Below are positions 7,175 to 16,093 of a stretch of DNA of 64,000 nucleotides, piece after piece. The first letter of the stretch is position 1; each line of letters starts with the position of its first letter. Position numbers and translations under genes: made by a program. The stretch lies in assembly GCA_963555775.3 (NCBI GenBank), contig CAUVWY020000009.1, positions 806,001-870,000 of the forward strand, read 5' to 3'. Below the pieces are notes generated by a model. That model made no database searches. It was given only the letters and a program-made list of their open reading frames with translations, and had not been told where the DNA came from. This stretch comes from JAJEDW01 sp963555775 (GTDB lineage: Bacteria; Acidobacteriota; Terriglobia; 20CM-2-55-15).

Positions 7175-9595
7175 ATGTCGCTCGATTACCCCTTCGTCGA
7201 AGGTTCCGACAGCAGTTGGAACGTCGATGCCGTCATCAGGGACTATCGCATCGGCGTTCGAAGCCGGCAGGCAAGTATTCTTGCCAGCGGAGAGGTTTTT
7301 TCGGGAAAGGCCAAGTTCGGCATATTTGGCAGCGGCAAGGAAACCGCGCAACTCGCACTCGCGTATGTATTCCGCAAGGGCGATTTCAGGTCAGGCTATT
7401 ACAGGGACCAAACCATCATGTTTGCCCTGGATCTGCTGACGGTCGAACAGTTCTTCGCTCAACTCTATGCCCACGCCGATCCGGTGGCGGAACCCTCCTC
7501 TGCCGGACGCTCGATGACCAGCCACTTTGCCACGCGGTTTCTCGACGCCGAAGGCCGCTTCGAATCTCAAGTCGATCGCTACAACTCGTCGGCCGATCTG
7601 TCGCCGACCGGAGCGCAGATGCCGCGGCTGGTCGGTCTGGCCTACGCGTCCAAGCTCTATCGGCAGGTGAGATCGTTCGACCAATTCGCGGGGAAGTTCT
7701 CCGACCGCGGCAACGAGATCGCCTTTGGCACGATTGGGAACGCGAGTTGCGCCGAAGGCATCTTCTGGGAATCGGTCAATGCCGCCGGAGTCCTGCAGAT
7801 TCCGATGCTGCTGTCGATCTGGGACGATGGCTTCGGTATCTCGGTTCCCAACTCATTTCAGATGACGAAGGGCGACATCTCGCGCATTCTCGAAGGCTTC
7901 CAACAGCGCGAGGGTGGCCGTCCGGGTCTGTCGATCTACGTTGCCAGGGGATGGAACTACTCGGAACTGTGCTCGACCTACCTTGAAGCGTCCGAAATCG
8001 TCCGCCGGGATCATACGCCGGCCATGATCCACGTCACCGAGATGACGCAACCGCAGGGGCATTCGACTTCGGGCAATCACGAGCGCTACAAATCGCCCGG
8101 CCGTTTGGCCTGGGAAATGGAATACGACTGCCTGGTCAAGATGCGCGAGTGGATTCTTGAAGCGGGATTTGCGAGCGAAGGGGACCTGGATGCGATCGAA
8201 ACGGCCGAACGCGACCGCGCGGTCGAAGCCCGGGACAAGGCCTGGCAGGCGTATCGCGCCCCCATCGAAGAGGAACGGCGAAGCGCCGTGTCGTTGATCC
8301 GAACCGTCGAAAAAGGGGCGGCGGCAAAGGACCGAATCGCGCACCTGAGACAGTCTCTGGAAGAGAACGACATGCCCCTGCGCCGGGACATCATGGCGGC
8401 GGTGGCTGAAGTGTTGCTCGCCGCCAGGGACGAACCGCCGGATCGAACCGCCGCGCTTCGCAATTTGAAGGCGGCCGAGGACGAAGCCAACCGGCGGCGG
8501 TATGGGTCGGATCTGTACAGCGAGTCCGGAGAATCCGCGCTGGCCGTTCCCGTCGTTCCCATCCGGTATCCCGACACGCCGGACATGCTCAAGGGTTTCG
8601 AGATTATCAATCATTGTTTCGACGCGGCGTTCGAGCGCATTCCAAATCTGATTGCGGTCGGAGAAGACGTCGGGCTACTGGGAGGCGTGAATCAGGGATG
8701 GGCGCACTTGCAGGAGAAATACGGGGCGGACCGCGTGTCGGACACGGGCATTCGGGAAGCCACCATAATCGGGCAGGCGATCGGTGTGGCCCTTCGCGGT
8801 TTGCGGCCCATTGCCGAGATTCAGTATCTGGACTACATCCTGTACGCGCTGCAGATCATTTCGGACGATCTGGCGACGTTGCGGTGGCGCACCCGGGGCG
8901 GCCAGAAAGCGCCGGTGATTATTCGGACCCGCGGACATCGGCTCGAAGGGATCTGGCATTCCGGGTCGCCCATGTCGGGGATCGTCGACCTCCTACGTGG
9001 CCTCTACGTTTGCGTGCCGCGGAATTCGGTCCAGGCTGCGGGTTTCTACAACACGCTGTTTCAGTCCGATGACGCGGCGCTCGTCATCGAGGTGCTGAAC
9101 GGTTACTGGAAGAGGGAGCCGGTGCCCGTCAATATCGGCGAGTACACCCTTCCTCTCGGCGTTCCCGAAGTGATTCGCCCGGGCAGCGACGTGACGTTGG
9201 TGACTTATGGCGCGTGTTGCGACATCGCCCTGGACGCGGCAAGGTCGCTTGAGCGCGTCGGTATCGATCTGGAGATCGTCGACGTACAAACCTTGCTCCC
9301 ATTCGACCTTCCCGGCGTGATTCTGGAATCGTTGAAGAAGACGAATCGGATCGTGTTCATGGACGAAGACTGTCCGGGTGGAGGGACCGCGTACATGATG
9401 CGGGAGGCGCTTGAAGTTCATGGCGGCTTCCAGTGGCTCGATGCCGCGCCCCGCACCCTGTCGGCGCCGGCCCATCGCCCCGCCTACGGTTCCGACGGCG
9501 ACTACTTTTCAAAACCCAACCGCGAACAGGTTGTCGAAATTGTCTACGACCTGATGCGAGAGCAGGATCCGAAACGGTTCCCCTCGTTCCACTGA
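7175..9595 (+). CDS. Fused alpha/beta 2-oxo acid dehydrogenase E1 (thiamine diphosphate)
   Basis: 806 residues joining both E1 subunits. Residues 1 to about 380 are the alpha part: GSGKETAQLALAYVF, RDQTIMFALDLLT, and the cofactor segment GNASCAEGIFWESVNAAG followed by SIWDDGFGIS. Here GN and DD replace the more common GDG and NN, as in other fused E1 proteins of this type. After a charged linker, residues 480-800 are the transketolase-like beta part (VGEDVGLLGGVNQGW, SDTGIREATIIGQAIG, C-terminal VDVQTLLPFD). It decarboxylates a 2-oxo acid with thiamine diphosphate and feeds a lipoyl E2; no E2 or E3 gene is in the window, so the substrate is open. Confidence 0.9.
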   Translation: MSLDYPFVEGSDSSWNVDAVIRDYRIGVRSRQASILASGEVFSGKAKFGIFGSGKETAQLALAYVFRKGDFRSGYYRDQTIMFALDLLTVEQFFAQLYAHADPVAEPSSAGRSMTSHFATRFLDAEGRFESQVDRYNSSADLSPTGAQMPRLVGLAYASKLYRQVRSFDQFAGKFSDRGNEIAFGTIGNASCAEGIFWESVNAAGVLQIPMLLSIWDDGFGISVPNSFQMTKGDISRILEGFQQREGGRPGLSIYVARGWNYSELCSTYLEASEIVRRDHTPAMIHVTEMTQPQGHSTSGNHERYKSPGRLAWEMEYDCLVKMREWILEAGFASEGDLDAIETAERDRAVEARDKAWQAYRAPIEEERRSAVSLIRTVEKGAAAKDRIAHLRQSLEENDMPLRRDIMAAVAEVLLAARDEPPDRTAALRNLKAAEDEANRRRYGSDLYSESGESALAVPVVPIRYPDTPDMLKGFEIINHCFDAAFERIPNLIAVGEDVGLLGGVNQGWAHLQEKYGADRVSDTGIREATIIGQAIGVALRGLRPIAEIQYLDYILYALQIISDDLATLRWRTRGGQKAPVIIRTRGHRLEGIWHSGSPMSGIVDLLRGLYVCVPRNSVQAAGFYNTLFQSDDAALVIEVLNGYWKREPVPVNIGEYTLPLGVPEVIRPGSDVTLVTYGACCDIALDAARSLERVGIDLEIVDVQTLLPFDLPGVILESLKKTNRIVFMDEDCPGGGTAYMMREALEVHGGFQWLDAAPRTLSAPAHRPAYGSDGDYFSKPNREQVVEIVYDLMREQDPKRFPSFH

Positions 9596-9911
9596 TCCGG
9601 TGTTTTTCTGGAGGCGTTGGGTCGGGGGAACAAGAAATGAAAATCAAAGGTCCGCGGCAATGGCGCATCGTCGCGGATGGCGGCGTCTGACATTCAAGGG
9701 ATGAACCGGCGGAGTGCTCTTTCGATCTCGCTTCGAGACAGCAGACCCGATTCTCCTCCTCTCATGGCAAGGTCGTCTCTGGATACCGATACCTGTGAGT
9801 CCTTTGCCATCCTCTCACTTCGACACTGTTACGCGATGAAGATGTGTTCCCGGTGCTCCTTGAACTCCCATCGCCCAGCAACTCTCCGATCCGACTGTCC
9901 GACACGAATGA

Positions 9912-9959
9912 GCCCCTATCGCGCTCCTATCGCGCCCAATCACGCCCCTATCGCGCCCC
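9912..9959. repeat. Short degenerate tandem repeat
   Basis: About four imperfect copies of an 11-base unit of the form cccctatcgcg (copies read cccctatcgcg, ctcctatcgcg, cccaatcacg, cccctatcgcg). It lies in the poorly coding stretch 9596-9993 after the E1 gene, where I see no convincing gene. It may be remnant coding sequence for an Arg/Gly-rich tail of the decayed gene next to it. Confidence 0.5.
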
Positions 9960-9993
9960 GGGGGTTTCTGTGAGTCGTTATGCCCGGTGCCAT

Positions 9994-10473
9994 CTACCTT
10001 TCTGCACATTTCCAGAGTGCCGTTGAACCGCGGCCTGCCGACACCAACGCTGCGGCTCTTAAACCCTCCAGCGCCCTTCGCACATGTGTAGCCGCGCAAT
10101 AGAAACCGCGGTTTTTTGAAGGAGCGCCGGTAATGAGAGGTTGAGTCGTCATCATTGCCGAGGCTGGGCGAGGCTCTGCCATCCTGAGTGTCCCGCGTCC
10201 CCACTCTTCGATGATCCCGCGCCGGTAGAACGTACGGGCGATCAGAGGAGCGTGAAGGCGTTGCCATTGAATTGGCGATTGTCCAGAAACTCCATCCGGT
10301 TGTCCAGCCACAACCCCGTCCAGCGTCACACCGAACAGCACCTGCCTACCGCGCTGGTTCAGAAAAGCGCACACCGTCCAGGCCGCCTCGCGGCGCGTAC
10401 CGGTCGTCTCTTTGAACTCCCGCGTCATCGGAGTTGCTGGACACGGCTAGGGCTGCGATTCGATCAATGCTCA
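9994..10473 (-). pseudogene. Decayed AlbA_2 / RecG-like DNA-binding domain protein
   Basis: On the minus strand a start-like MSIDRIAALAVSSN near 10473 leads, after a frame shift, into TREFKETTGTRREAA, then AFLNQRGRQVLFGV, which is the N-terminal AlbA_2 domain of RecG-like putative transcriptional regulators. It jumps almost directly to ARTFYRRGIIEEWGRGTLRM, which belongs to the C-terminal half of the same family. The roughly 300 residues that should lie between are missing and the joining segment is out of frame. So this is a frameshifted internal-deletion remnant, not a working gene. Confidence 0.65.
10088..10128. repeat. 41-bp direct repeat, copy 1
   Basis: Begins gtagccgcgc and ends gaaggagcgcc. 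It matches 12463-12503 in the same orientation with about four mismatches in 41 bases. The centre can form a short hairpin (ccgcg...ccgcgg). The two copies bracket a 2.3 kb piece carrying a protease remnant and a two-gene unit, so they may be recombination ends, element termini or attachment-like sites. Confidence 0.55.
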
Positions 10474-10477
10474 TGAT

Positions 10478-10960
10478 CTAGTCGCCTACTTTGGCTCTGC
10501 TGACATGTGGAGAATCCGAAAATGCCATCTCAATCGTATCGTTGATCGTGTCCAAATGGACCACAATCCCCAAGTCAGCATTTTCTTCGGTAGCGGGGTC
10601 AAGCTGAGTCCCAGTGACCATTCCGACCAGAGCGTTCTTAGTGAACTGGTGCGTCCCCTTGATGCTTGTCGCTTGCGGCTTCGTTATGACGGGACCGCCA
10701 CTGTGTCCACCAAACACAGACCCGTCAATCAGAAACGTCTGGGCCGTGCCCTTCAAGTAAGGTTGTATCTGAGCCAACACGCCTTGACGCACGGTTGGAT
10801 AGTTCTTCACGTCTTCATAGAATCCGCAAGGGAATCCAACAATAAACACCTCGTCTCCTTCACTAAAAGGCGGGCTAAGCGAGGTCTTGGGATTCATCAT
10901 AGCCTTCGTCATTTGGGTACTCGGTGGAAACCCCCGCCAATCGAGATGGCCCCACTTTTC
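10478..10960 (-). pseudogene. Trypsin-like serine protease, C-terminal half only
   Basis: The frame encodes DEVFIVGFPCGFYED, then FLIDGSVFGGHSGGPVI, the nucleophile loop of chymotrypsin-fold proteases with the serine in GHSGGP, and ends VSRAKVGD. The half carrying the catalytic His and Asp is absent. The frame stays open upstream to 11233 but reads as a low-complexity, Arg-rich sequence from non-coding DNA. The protein is therefore truncated and almost surely inactive as a protease unless another polypeptide supplies the missing half. Confidence 0.6.
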
Positions 10961-11294
10961 GTAATGAGTCGGTGCTGCTGAAGATCGGGACTGACCCTTG
11001 CGGGCAGGACGCCCGCGTTCCCTGGGCGCGCTACCGCGCGCAAGAAGGGACGTGTTTCGGGATTGAGAAACTTCTTTGCGGGGGAGGCAGGCGCCGGCGC
11101 GGTCGCCCGAAACCAGAAGACGCCAATACTCCTCGGCCCTGGGGCGGCGGGACTCAGGCCAAGGCATCTCGTAGCCGAGGTCATTGGCCATCATCGACCT
11201 TTTGCCTGGACCGGCGTGCGTGGCCTGAATCAATATTCCAGGGCTCGCTCGTCATTCCCGCATCGGAATTTTTAATTGTCATCGATCGGCATTC
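10961..11294. other. No gene seen; short palindrome
   Basis: Between the protease remnant and the next gene I see no supported coding sequence on either strand. It contains a perfect 6-bp hairpin, gcgggc-aggac-gcccgc, at 11000-11016. Palindromes of this kind are commonly dispersed in intergenic DNA of GC-rich bacteria. Confidence 0.4.
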
Positions 11295-11399
11295 TTGGCT
11301 GGAAAACGGGAGACGATTGTAAGAAAGTACTACAATGTACAGGCGGATAGTGCCACGTTGGAACAACTCGTGGGCCACTGCAGGCCCTCAAATAACGTT

Positions 11400-11747
11400 A
11401 TGAAAATATTCGATGCACCGGAGACCGCCTACCGGTCAGATCGTTCGATCAATGTGACGACCCAGTCCGCGCTTGAGGGTGGCGGTTGGCGGATGGTTGT
11501 AGAAATGCCCCCACGCGTATCGCCTCACGATCGGGCGAAGGTCGTTCTTTGGCTCAGGGAATACGAGAGGACAATCAAAAAACAGTTTCCTGATATGCAT
11601 GTATCGGTCTACTGCGATGAACCGCAATGTGTATTGGAAGCAACTCCAGTATCGCCGGACCAGCGAGAATTGGCACAGACTCGCATGCGTCGCATGCTTG
11701 ATATTCTTGGGGATTATGGCGAACGAAAATTCACCACTACCTTCTAA
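11400..11747 (+). CDS. Small protein of unknown function, first gene of a pair
   Basis: About 115 residues if translation begins at ATG 11400 (MKIFDAPETAYRSD); an in-frame TTG at 11295 would add 35 residues and has no better ribosome site. It is hydrophilic, with a conserved-looking core EMPPRVSPHDRAKVVLWLREYE and no signal peptide or membrane segment. It overlaps the next gene by 32 bases, suggesting a coupled two-gene unit. Family not recognised. Confidence 0.5.
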   Translation: MKIFDAPETAYRSDRSINVTTQSALEGGGWRMVVEMPPRVSPHDRAKVVLWLREYERTIKKQFPDMHVSVYCDEPQCVLEATPVSPDQRELAQTRMRRMLDILGDYGERKFTTTF

Positions 11748-12183
11748 CGACGATCCTGAAGAGATACCGGCGAGCACCGAAGACGGGACTGCCATGGAGG
11801 TGGTGAAAGAAGAAATCCCATCACCGCCCCCCACGCCGGACACGAAGACCCCCATCCAGTTCAACCAACAGATCAACGTCCATAATATTCCGCCGTCGGC
11901 TTGGGACCTCCTGAATTCCGACCAGATTCTTGAGTTGTCGAAAGCAATCCTCCACCAGGCGGATGTCATCGATGAACGCCACTACAAGTACGCTATGGAT
12001 CGGGCAAACAAAGACTCGACCGGCAAGAAATGGGCGATGTCGATCGGCGGAGTTATCACCGTTGCAGGATTCGCTATCTCCGCCTATCTTGCCGGCTCCG
12101 GGAATACTTTTGCGGCCGTATCGATATCGCTTCCGCTCGGCACCATATTGGCAATCGTGGTTGGAAATCGCTTCCTCGGGTAA
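11716..12183 (+). CDS. Small two-helix membrane protein, DUF2335-like
   Basis: 155 residues from ATG 11716. A Pro/Glu-rich N-terminus (residues 1-60) precedes PPSAWDLLNSDQILELSKAI and a charged amphipathic helix. Two membrane segments follow near residues 108-126 and 130-150. This order (PP..., helix, two C-terminal transmembrane helices) resembles the DUF2335 family of small bacterial membrane proteins, which have no known activity. The resemblance is from memory and moderate. It overlaps the upstream gene by 32 bases. Confidence 0.5.
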   Translation: MANENSPLPSNDDPEEIPASTEDGTAMEVVKEEIPSPPPTPDTKTPIQFNQQINVHNIPPSAWDLLNSDQILELSKAILHQADVIDERHYKYAMDRANKDSTGKKWAMSIGGVITVAGFAISAYLAGSGNTFAAVSISLPLGTILAIVVGNRFLG

Positions 12184-12514
12184 GCACAGCCTGTCAGACC
12201 GTCGCCGATTCCCCGTAGGTATAGCGCAGAGTCACCAACCAGTTCGGTCAAATCGGCTGCCGGGGACGCAATCGCTGAGGAAGTCGTTTTCTCCGTTCAG
12301 GAATCGCCCGAAGGGGCTGCGCAGCGAAAGCCTTGTCTGCCACGACCGGGGCCGCCTACAAACCCGCGTTCGGTCTAAGCATTTCAAAATGATTCACTAT
12401 CATGGAAGACGCACCACCATCGCGCAGGCTGTTCCCGGACGGATCACTTGATTCGGAAGGCCGTAGCCGCGCATTAGAAAATGCGGATTTTTGAAGGAGC
12501 GCCCCTCAGAATCC
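12184..12514. other. No gene seen apart from the direct repeat
   Basis: This stretch lies between the small membrane-protein gene and the end of hsdR. No frame looks coding. It ends with the second copy of the 41-bp direct repeat, which lies only 12 bases beyond the hsdR stop. Confidence 0.4.
12463..12503. repeat. 41-bp direct repeat, copy 2
   Basis: Same orientation as 10088-10128, about 37 of 41 bases identical. The centre forms a hairpin gcatt-agaa-aatgc. Its position just beyond the hsdR stop suggests that the 10.1-12.5 kb piece was inserted next to the RM operon or that the repeat marks an element end. Confidence 0.55.
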
Positions 12515-15500
12515 TCAAGTTCCCACGTCGAGAACCTCGACGACCTCAGCGACTACGTGCAGTTGTTCCTCGTCCGCGCCGGTCAGGACGATCGGTTCGA
12601 AGTCGGTGTTGACCGGTTTGAGTACGATCTTCGTGTGCTGCCACGAGTCTCCGTTGTCCGCTTTCTCGCTCTCGTAACGCTTGACGGTATAGCGCTGGCC
12701 GCTCTCCGGATCCGCAGTGTCGCGCATCTGCACGAGCACCGTCTTGCCCTGGCGCGTGCCTTCGACGGGCGCCGCGAAGAGACAGTACGCGCCGTCGGGG
12801 ATGGCCGGTTCCATGGACTTGCCGACTACCTGGGCGACGAACATGCCGCGACGGAGTCGGTGCCCAGTCTCTACCGATGCCCACGCGAAGTCATCGTCGT
12901 CGATGTGTTGGGTGTCGCTGAAAGCGCCCGCGGCGGCTTTGAGCGGGACGAGCGGCACGCAGGTCACGTAGCGTTCCTCCGGCTCGGGCTCGACGATCCG
13001 GAGACGGGGCGGCAAGGCGCCGGATCCCGCGTCCTCCACGCTATCTCGCCCGTCGCCGCTCCTCAACCGCCGATACGCTTCCGACGCCATCCAGGTCGTC
13101 ACGATCTTTTGGAAGGGCACGTCGTTCATGAACCGGACAAAGATTCCCTCGTTCTGATCCATGCGCTCGACGAACAGATTTTCGAGCAGGTTCTTGAACA
13201 CCAACTCGAACTTGTCGCCCGGGTTGACCGCGGCCGCCTGTCGCACACCGTCGTCGGCCATGGCTGCTTCGACAATCTGGTCAAAGAAGAGCTGGTCGGC
13301 CGGGTTGAAGTCCGTGCCGAAGCGTTCGTTCACTATGTCGATGAGTTGCGATAGCGGCACGGGCTGCGACCGCACCAAGCCGCTGCCGACCTCCGTGGGG
13401 CCGTCGAGGCGTCGGGCTTCGCCGTCCTGAAGCGGGATCGATCCCTCGCTGATCTTCTGCAGGCGATAGTATTCGAGCCGCACCTCGTCATCGAATCGGT
13501 ACGACGGGCCACGTTTGCGAGGTGGCAGCTTCGCGGCGAGATGGCGTAGGAACACGTACAACCGCTCCAGATCCGAATCCTGGTACGGGATCACCTGGCT
13601 CAGGAACCCATACAGGTTCAAGAACGCCTGCACCTTGCCGTGCCAGTTTTCGGCCTCCGCCTCGTCGTCGTTTTGGCGGACCGTGAAGCGCGACACCGCC
13701 GGATCGAGTGCGGCGTTCATGGTTTGGTGATCCAGCGCGCTCTGCCGCCGCTTCGGCTTGAAGTAAACGGCGCAGAATCGCTCGACCTCCTCGTCGAGGT
13801 AGATTCCTGAAGCGTCCAGTTCACCCTTGATCGCATACATGCGGGCCGGGTCGACTTCCTCGCCCATCTCGGCGCCTTCGTAGTAGGTCTTGAAGGCCTC
13901 ACGAATCTCCTCCCTGTCATTCACGAAATCGAGGACGAACGTGTCCTCCTTGAGCGGATGAATACGGTTCAGCCGAGACAACGTCTGCACGGCCTGGATG
14001 CCCGCGAGCCGTTTGTCCACAAACATCGTGTGCAGGAGCGGTTGATCGAACCCGGTCTGGTATTTTTCCGCGACGAGCAGGACCTGATATTCCTGGGTCC
14101 CGAACTTCTCAGGCAGCTCTTTCTCGGAGATGCCGGCGTTCATGCCCGGTTCGGTGTAGGTGACGTCCGGCAGCTTGTCGTCCACCACCGTGCCCGAAAA
14201 GGCCACCAGCGACTTGATGGCGTAGCCCTTCGTCTGGATGTAGCGATCGAAGCTCTGCTTGTAGCGAACCGCTTCAAGGCGCGAGCCCGTCACCACCATC
14301 GCCTTGGCCCGGCCGCCGATCTTGTGCCGCGTGACCGCCTGGAAGTGTTCGACCATCACCTCGGTCTTTTGCGCGATGTTGTGCGGATGCAGCCTCATGA
14401 AACGCGCCAGCGCCAGCGCGGCCGTCTTGCGCTCGACGTTGGGATCGTCCTCGCAAGACTTGAGCAACCCGAAGTAGGTCGCGTAGGTGGTGTATTGATT
14501 CAGCACGTCGAGGATGAATTCCTCTTCGATCGCCTGCCGCATGGTGTAACGGTGCGCGGGCTCGCCGCCGCGCCCGAAGACCTTGAATGTCTTGTGTTTC
14601 GGCGTCGCCGTAAAGGCAAAGAAGCTCAGGTTCGCTTGCTTGCCGCGCTTGGCCATGCTGCGGTACAGCTCCTCCATGTCTTCCCGGCCTTCCTCGGACG
14701 CTCGCTTCCTGGCTTCTTTCCGCAGTTCCTTGCCGCCCAGCACTTCCTTGAGATCGGTTGCGGTCTCGCCGCCCTGGGAACTGTGGGCTTCGTCGACGAT
14801 GACGGCCGAACGCCGGGTGGCGAGCGTTCCCGTGCCCGTCGTTCCGCGTTCCTCGGCCATCTTGAGCAACTGGCGCGAGACGAAAGGGAATTTTTGCATC
14901 GTGGTGATGATCACCGGCACGGCGTTCTCGAGAGCCTCGGCGAGTTGTCGCGAGCTTTCGTCGATCCGCTGCACGACGCCGCGCTTGTGTTCGAACTGAT
15001 AGATGGTGTCCTGAAGCTGCTGGTCGAGCACGACGCGATCGGTGACCACGATCACGCTGTCAAAGACCCGCTCGTTGGCCGCATCGTGCAGGGACGCAAG
15101 TCTGTGTGTCAGCCAACCGATGGTGTTGCTCTTGCCGCTGCCCGCCGAATGTTCGACGAGGTAGTTGTGCCCCACGCCCTCGCTACGGGCGGCTTCCACC
15201 AACATACGCACCGCCTGGAGTTGGTGGTAGCGGGGGAAGATCATGGACTCCGTCTTGACCTTGCGGCCCTGATCGTCGCGTTTTTCGTCGATCTGCAGGT
15301 GGATGAAGCGGGCGAGGAGGTCGAGCAGGCTGTCGCGCTGCAGCACCTCTTCCCACAGGAATGCCGTCCGGTAGGTACGGCCCGCAGGATCGGGCGGGTT
15401 CCCGGCTGCTCCGGCGAAACCCTTGTTGAAGGGAAGAAAGCGCGTGGCCGCGCCGGCCAGGCGGGTGGTCATGAGCACCGACTCGGTGTCCGCGGCGAAG

Positions 15501-16093
15501 TGCACCAACGTACGGCGCTTGAATTCGAAGATTGGCTCGTGCGGGTCGCGGTCCCGCTTGTACTGTCGGCGCGCATCTTCAACCCGCTGGCCCGTGAGGG
15601 GGTTCTTCAGTTCCAAAGTAGCCACGGGGATGCCGTTCAGGCTCAGCGTGACATCGAGCGATTTCTCCGAGCGTGGCGAGAAATGGAGTTGGCGGGTCAG
15701 TCCCAGCCGATTCGCGGCATAACGGGCTTCGAGTTCCGGATTCAGTTGGTGCGCCGCCTTGAAGTACGCCGCATAGATCGTTCGCCCATAGCACTTGAAC
15801 CCGTGCCGCAGCGTCGCCAGCGCGCCGTGGGTATCCATCCACTTGCACAGATCACCGAGCACCTGCTCGCCCGTCCTGTCGCCGTGCAGCCTCTCCAGTT
15901 TGGCCCACTCCTTGGGCTGGGTCTGGCGGATGAAGGCCAGAACGGTCTCGGGAAAGATCGCACGCTCGCGTTCGAAGCCCTCGCCGGCAACGGGAACGTA
16001 TCCGTTCTGGAGCAGATGCGCTTCGATGACGGTTTCGAAGGCGGCTTCGTTCGTGCGCTTCATCGAACTGGTCTGGAGACGACGATCACTCAT
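12515..16093 (-). CDS. hsdR: Type I restriction enzyme R subunit fused to C-terminal S24 (LexA/UmuD-like) peptidase
   Basis: 1192 residues from ATG 16093, chosen because it overlaps the PIN gene stop (ATGA). Order: N-terminal PD-(D/E)XK nuclease with LDVTLSLNGIPVATLELKN near residues 145-165; Walker A HSAGSGKSN near 320; DEAH-type VIVDEAHSS near 435; helicase motif QTLSRLNRIHP near 705. HsdR normally ends around residue 1030. Here residues about 1043-1192 form an S24 domain: a potential autocleavage site AAAGAFSD near 1054, Ser in GKSMEPAIPDGA near 1093 and Lys in YTVKRYES near 1138, so the Ser-Lys dyad looks intact. S24 enzymes (LexA, UmuD, CI) cut themselves at Ala/Cys-Gly bonds when RecA filaments form. 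The fusion could tie restriction to DNA damage (inference). No cognate hsdM/hsdS is adjacent; the nearest is at 38-41 kb. Confidence 0.9.
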   Translation of the reverse strand: MSDRRLQTSSMKRTNEAAFETVIEAHLLQNGYVPVAGEGFERERAIFPETVLAFIRQTQPKEWAKLERLHGDRTGEQVLGDLCKWMDTHGALATLRHGFKCYGRTIYAAYFKAAHQLNPELEARYAANRLGLTRQLHFSPRSEKSLDVTLSLNGIPVATLELKNPLTGQRVEDARRQYKRDRDPHEPIFEFKRRTLVHFAADTESVLMTTRLAGAATRFLPFNKGFAGAAGNPPDPAGRTYRTAFLWEEVLQRDSLLDLLARFIHLQIDEKRDDQGRKVKTESMIFPRYHQLQAVRMLVEAARSEGVGHNYLVEHSAGSGKSNTIGWLTHRLASLHDAANERVFDSVIVVTDRVVLDQQLQDTIYQFEHKRGVVQRIDESSRQLAEALENAVPVIITTMQKFPFVSRQLLKMAEERGTTGTGTLATRRSAVIVDEAHSSQGGETATDLKEVLGGKELRKEARKRASEEGREDMEELYRSMAKRGKQANLSFFAFTATPKHKTFKVFGRGGEPAHRYTMRQAIEEEFILDVLNQYTTYATYFGLLKSCEDDPNVERKTAALALARFMRLHPHNIAQKTEVMVEHFQAVTRHKIGGRAKAMVVTGSRLEAVRYKQSFDRYIQTKGYAIKSLVAFSGTVVDDKLPDVTYTEPGMNAGISEKELPEKFGTQEYQVLLVAEKYQTGFDQPLLHTMFVDKRLAGIQAVQTLSRLNRIHPLKEDTFVLDFVNDREEIREAFKTYYEGAEMGEEVDPARMYAIKGELDASGIYLDEEVERFCAVYFKPKRRQSALDHQTMNAALDPAVSRFTVRQNDDEAEAENWHGKVQAFLNLYGFLSQVIPYQDSDLERLYVFLRHLAAKLPPRKRGPSYRFDDEVRLEYYRLQKISEGSIPLQDGEARRLDGPTEVGSGLVRSQPVPLSQLIDIVNERFGTDFNPADQLFFDQIVEAAMADDGVRQAAAVNPGDKFELVFKNLLENLFVERMDQNEGIFVRFMNDVPFQKIVTTWMASEAYRRLRSGDGRDSVEDAGSGALPPRLRIVEPEPEERYVTCVPLVPLKAAAGAFSDTQHIDDDDFAWASVETGHRLRRGMFVAQVVGKSMEPAIPDGAYCLFAAPVEGTRQGKTVLVQMRDTADPESGQRYTVKRYESEKADNGDSWQHTKIVLKPVNTDFEPIVLTGADEEQLHVVAEVVEVLDVGT

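Noticed and set aside
9912..9959. Short repeat array as a CRISPR
   Set aside because: Units of about 11 bases without spacers. No other spaced repeats and no cas genes in the window.
9677..9973. 98-codon frame after the E1 gene
   Set aside because: No ribosome site, low-complexity Ser/Arg/Pro composition and no recognisable motif; it overlaps the tandem repeat.
10961..11233. N-terminal extension of the protease remnant
   Set aside because: Reads as Arg/Ser-rich sequence through an intergenic palindrome. The protease fold starts only near 10960.
10088..12503. 41-bp repeats as integron attC sites
   Set aside because: No clear core sites of the attC type and no integrase gene in the window; left as an unexplained direct repeat.
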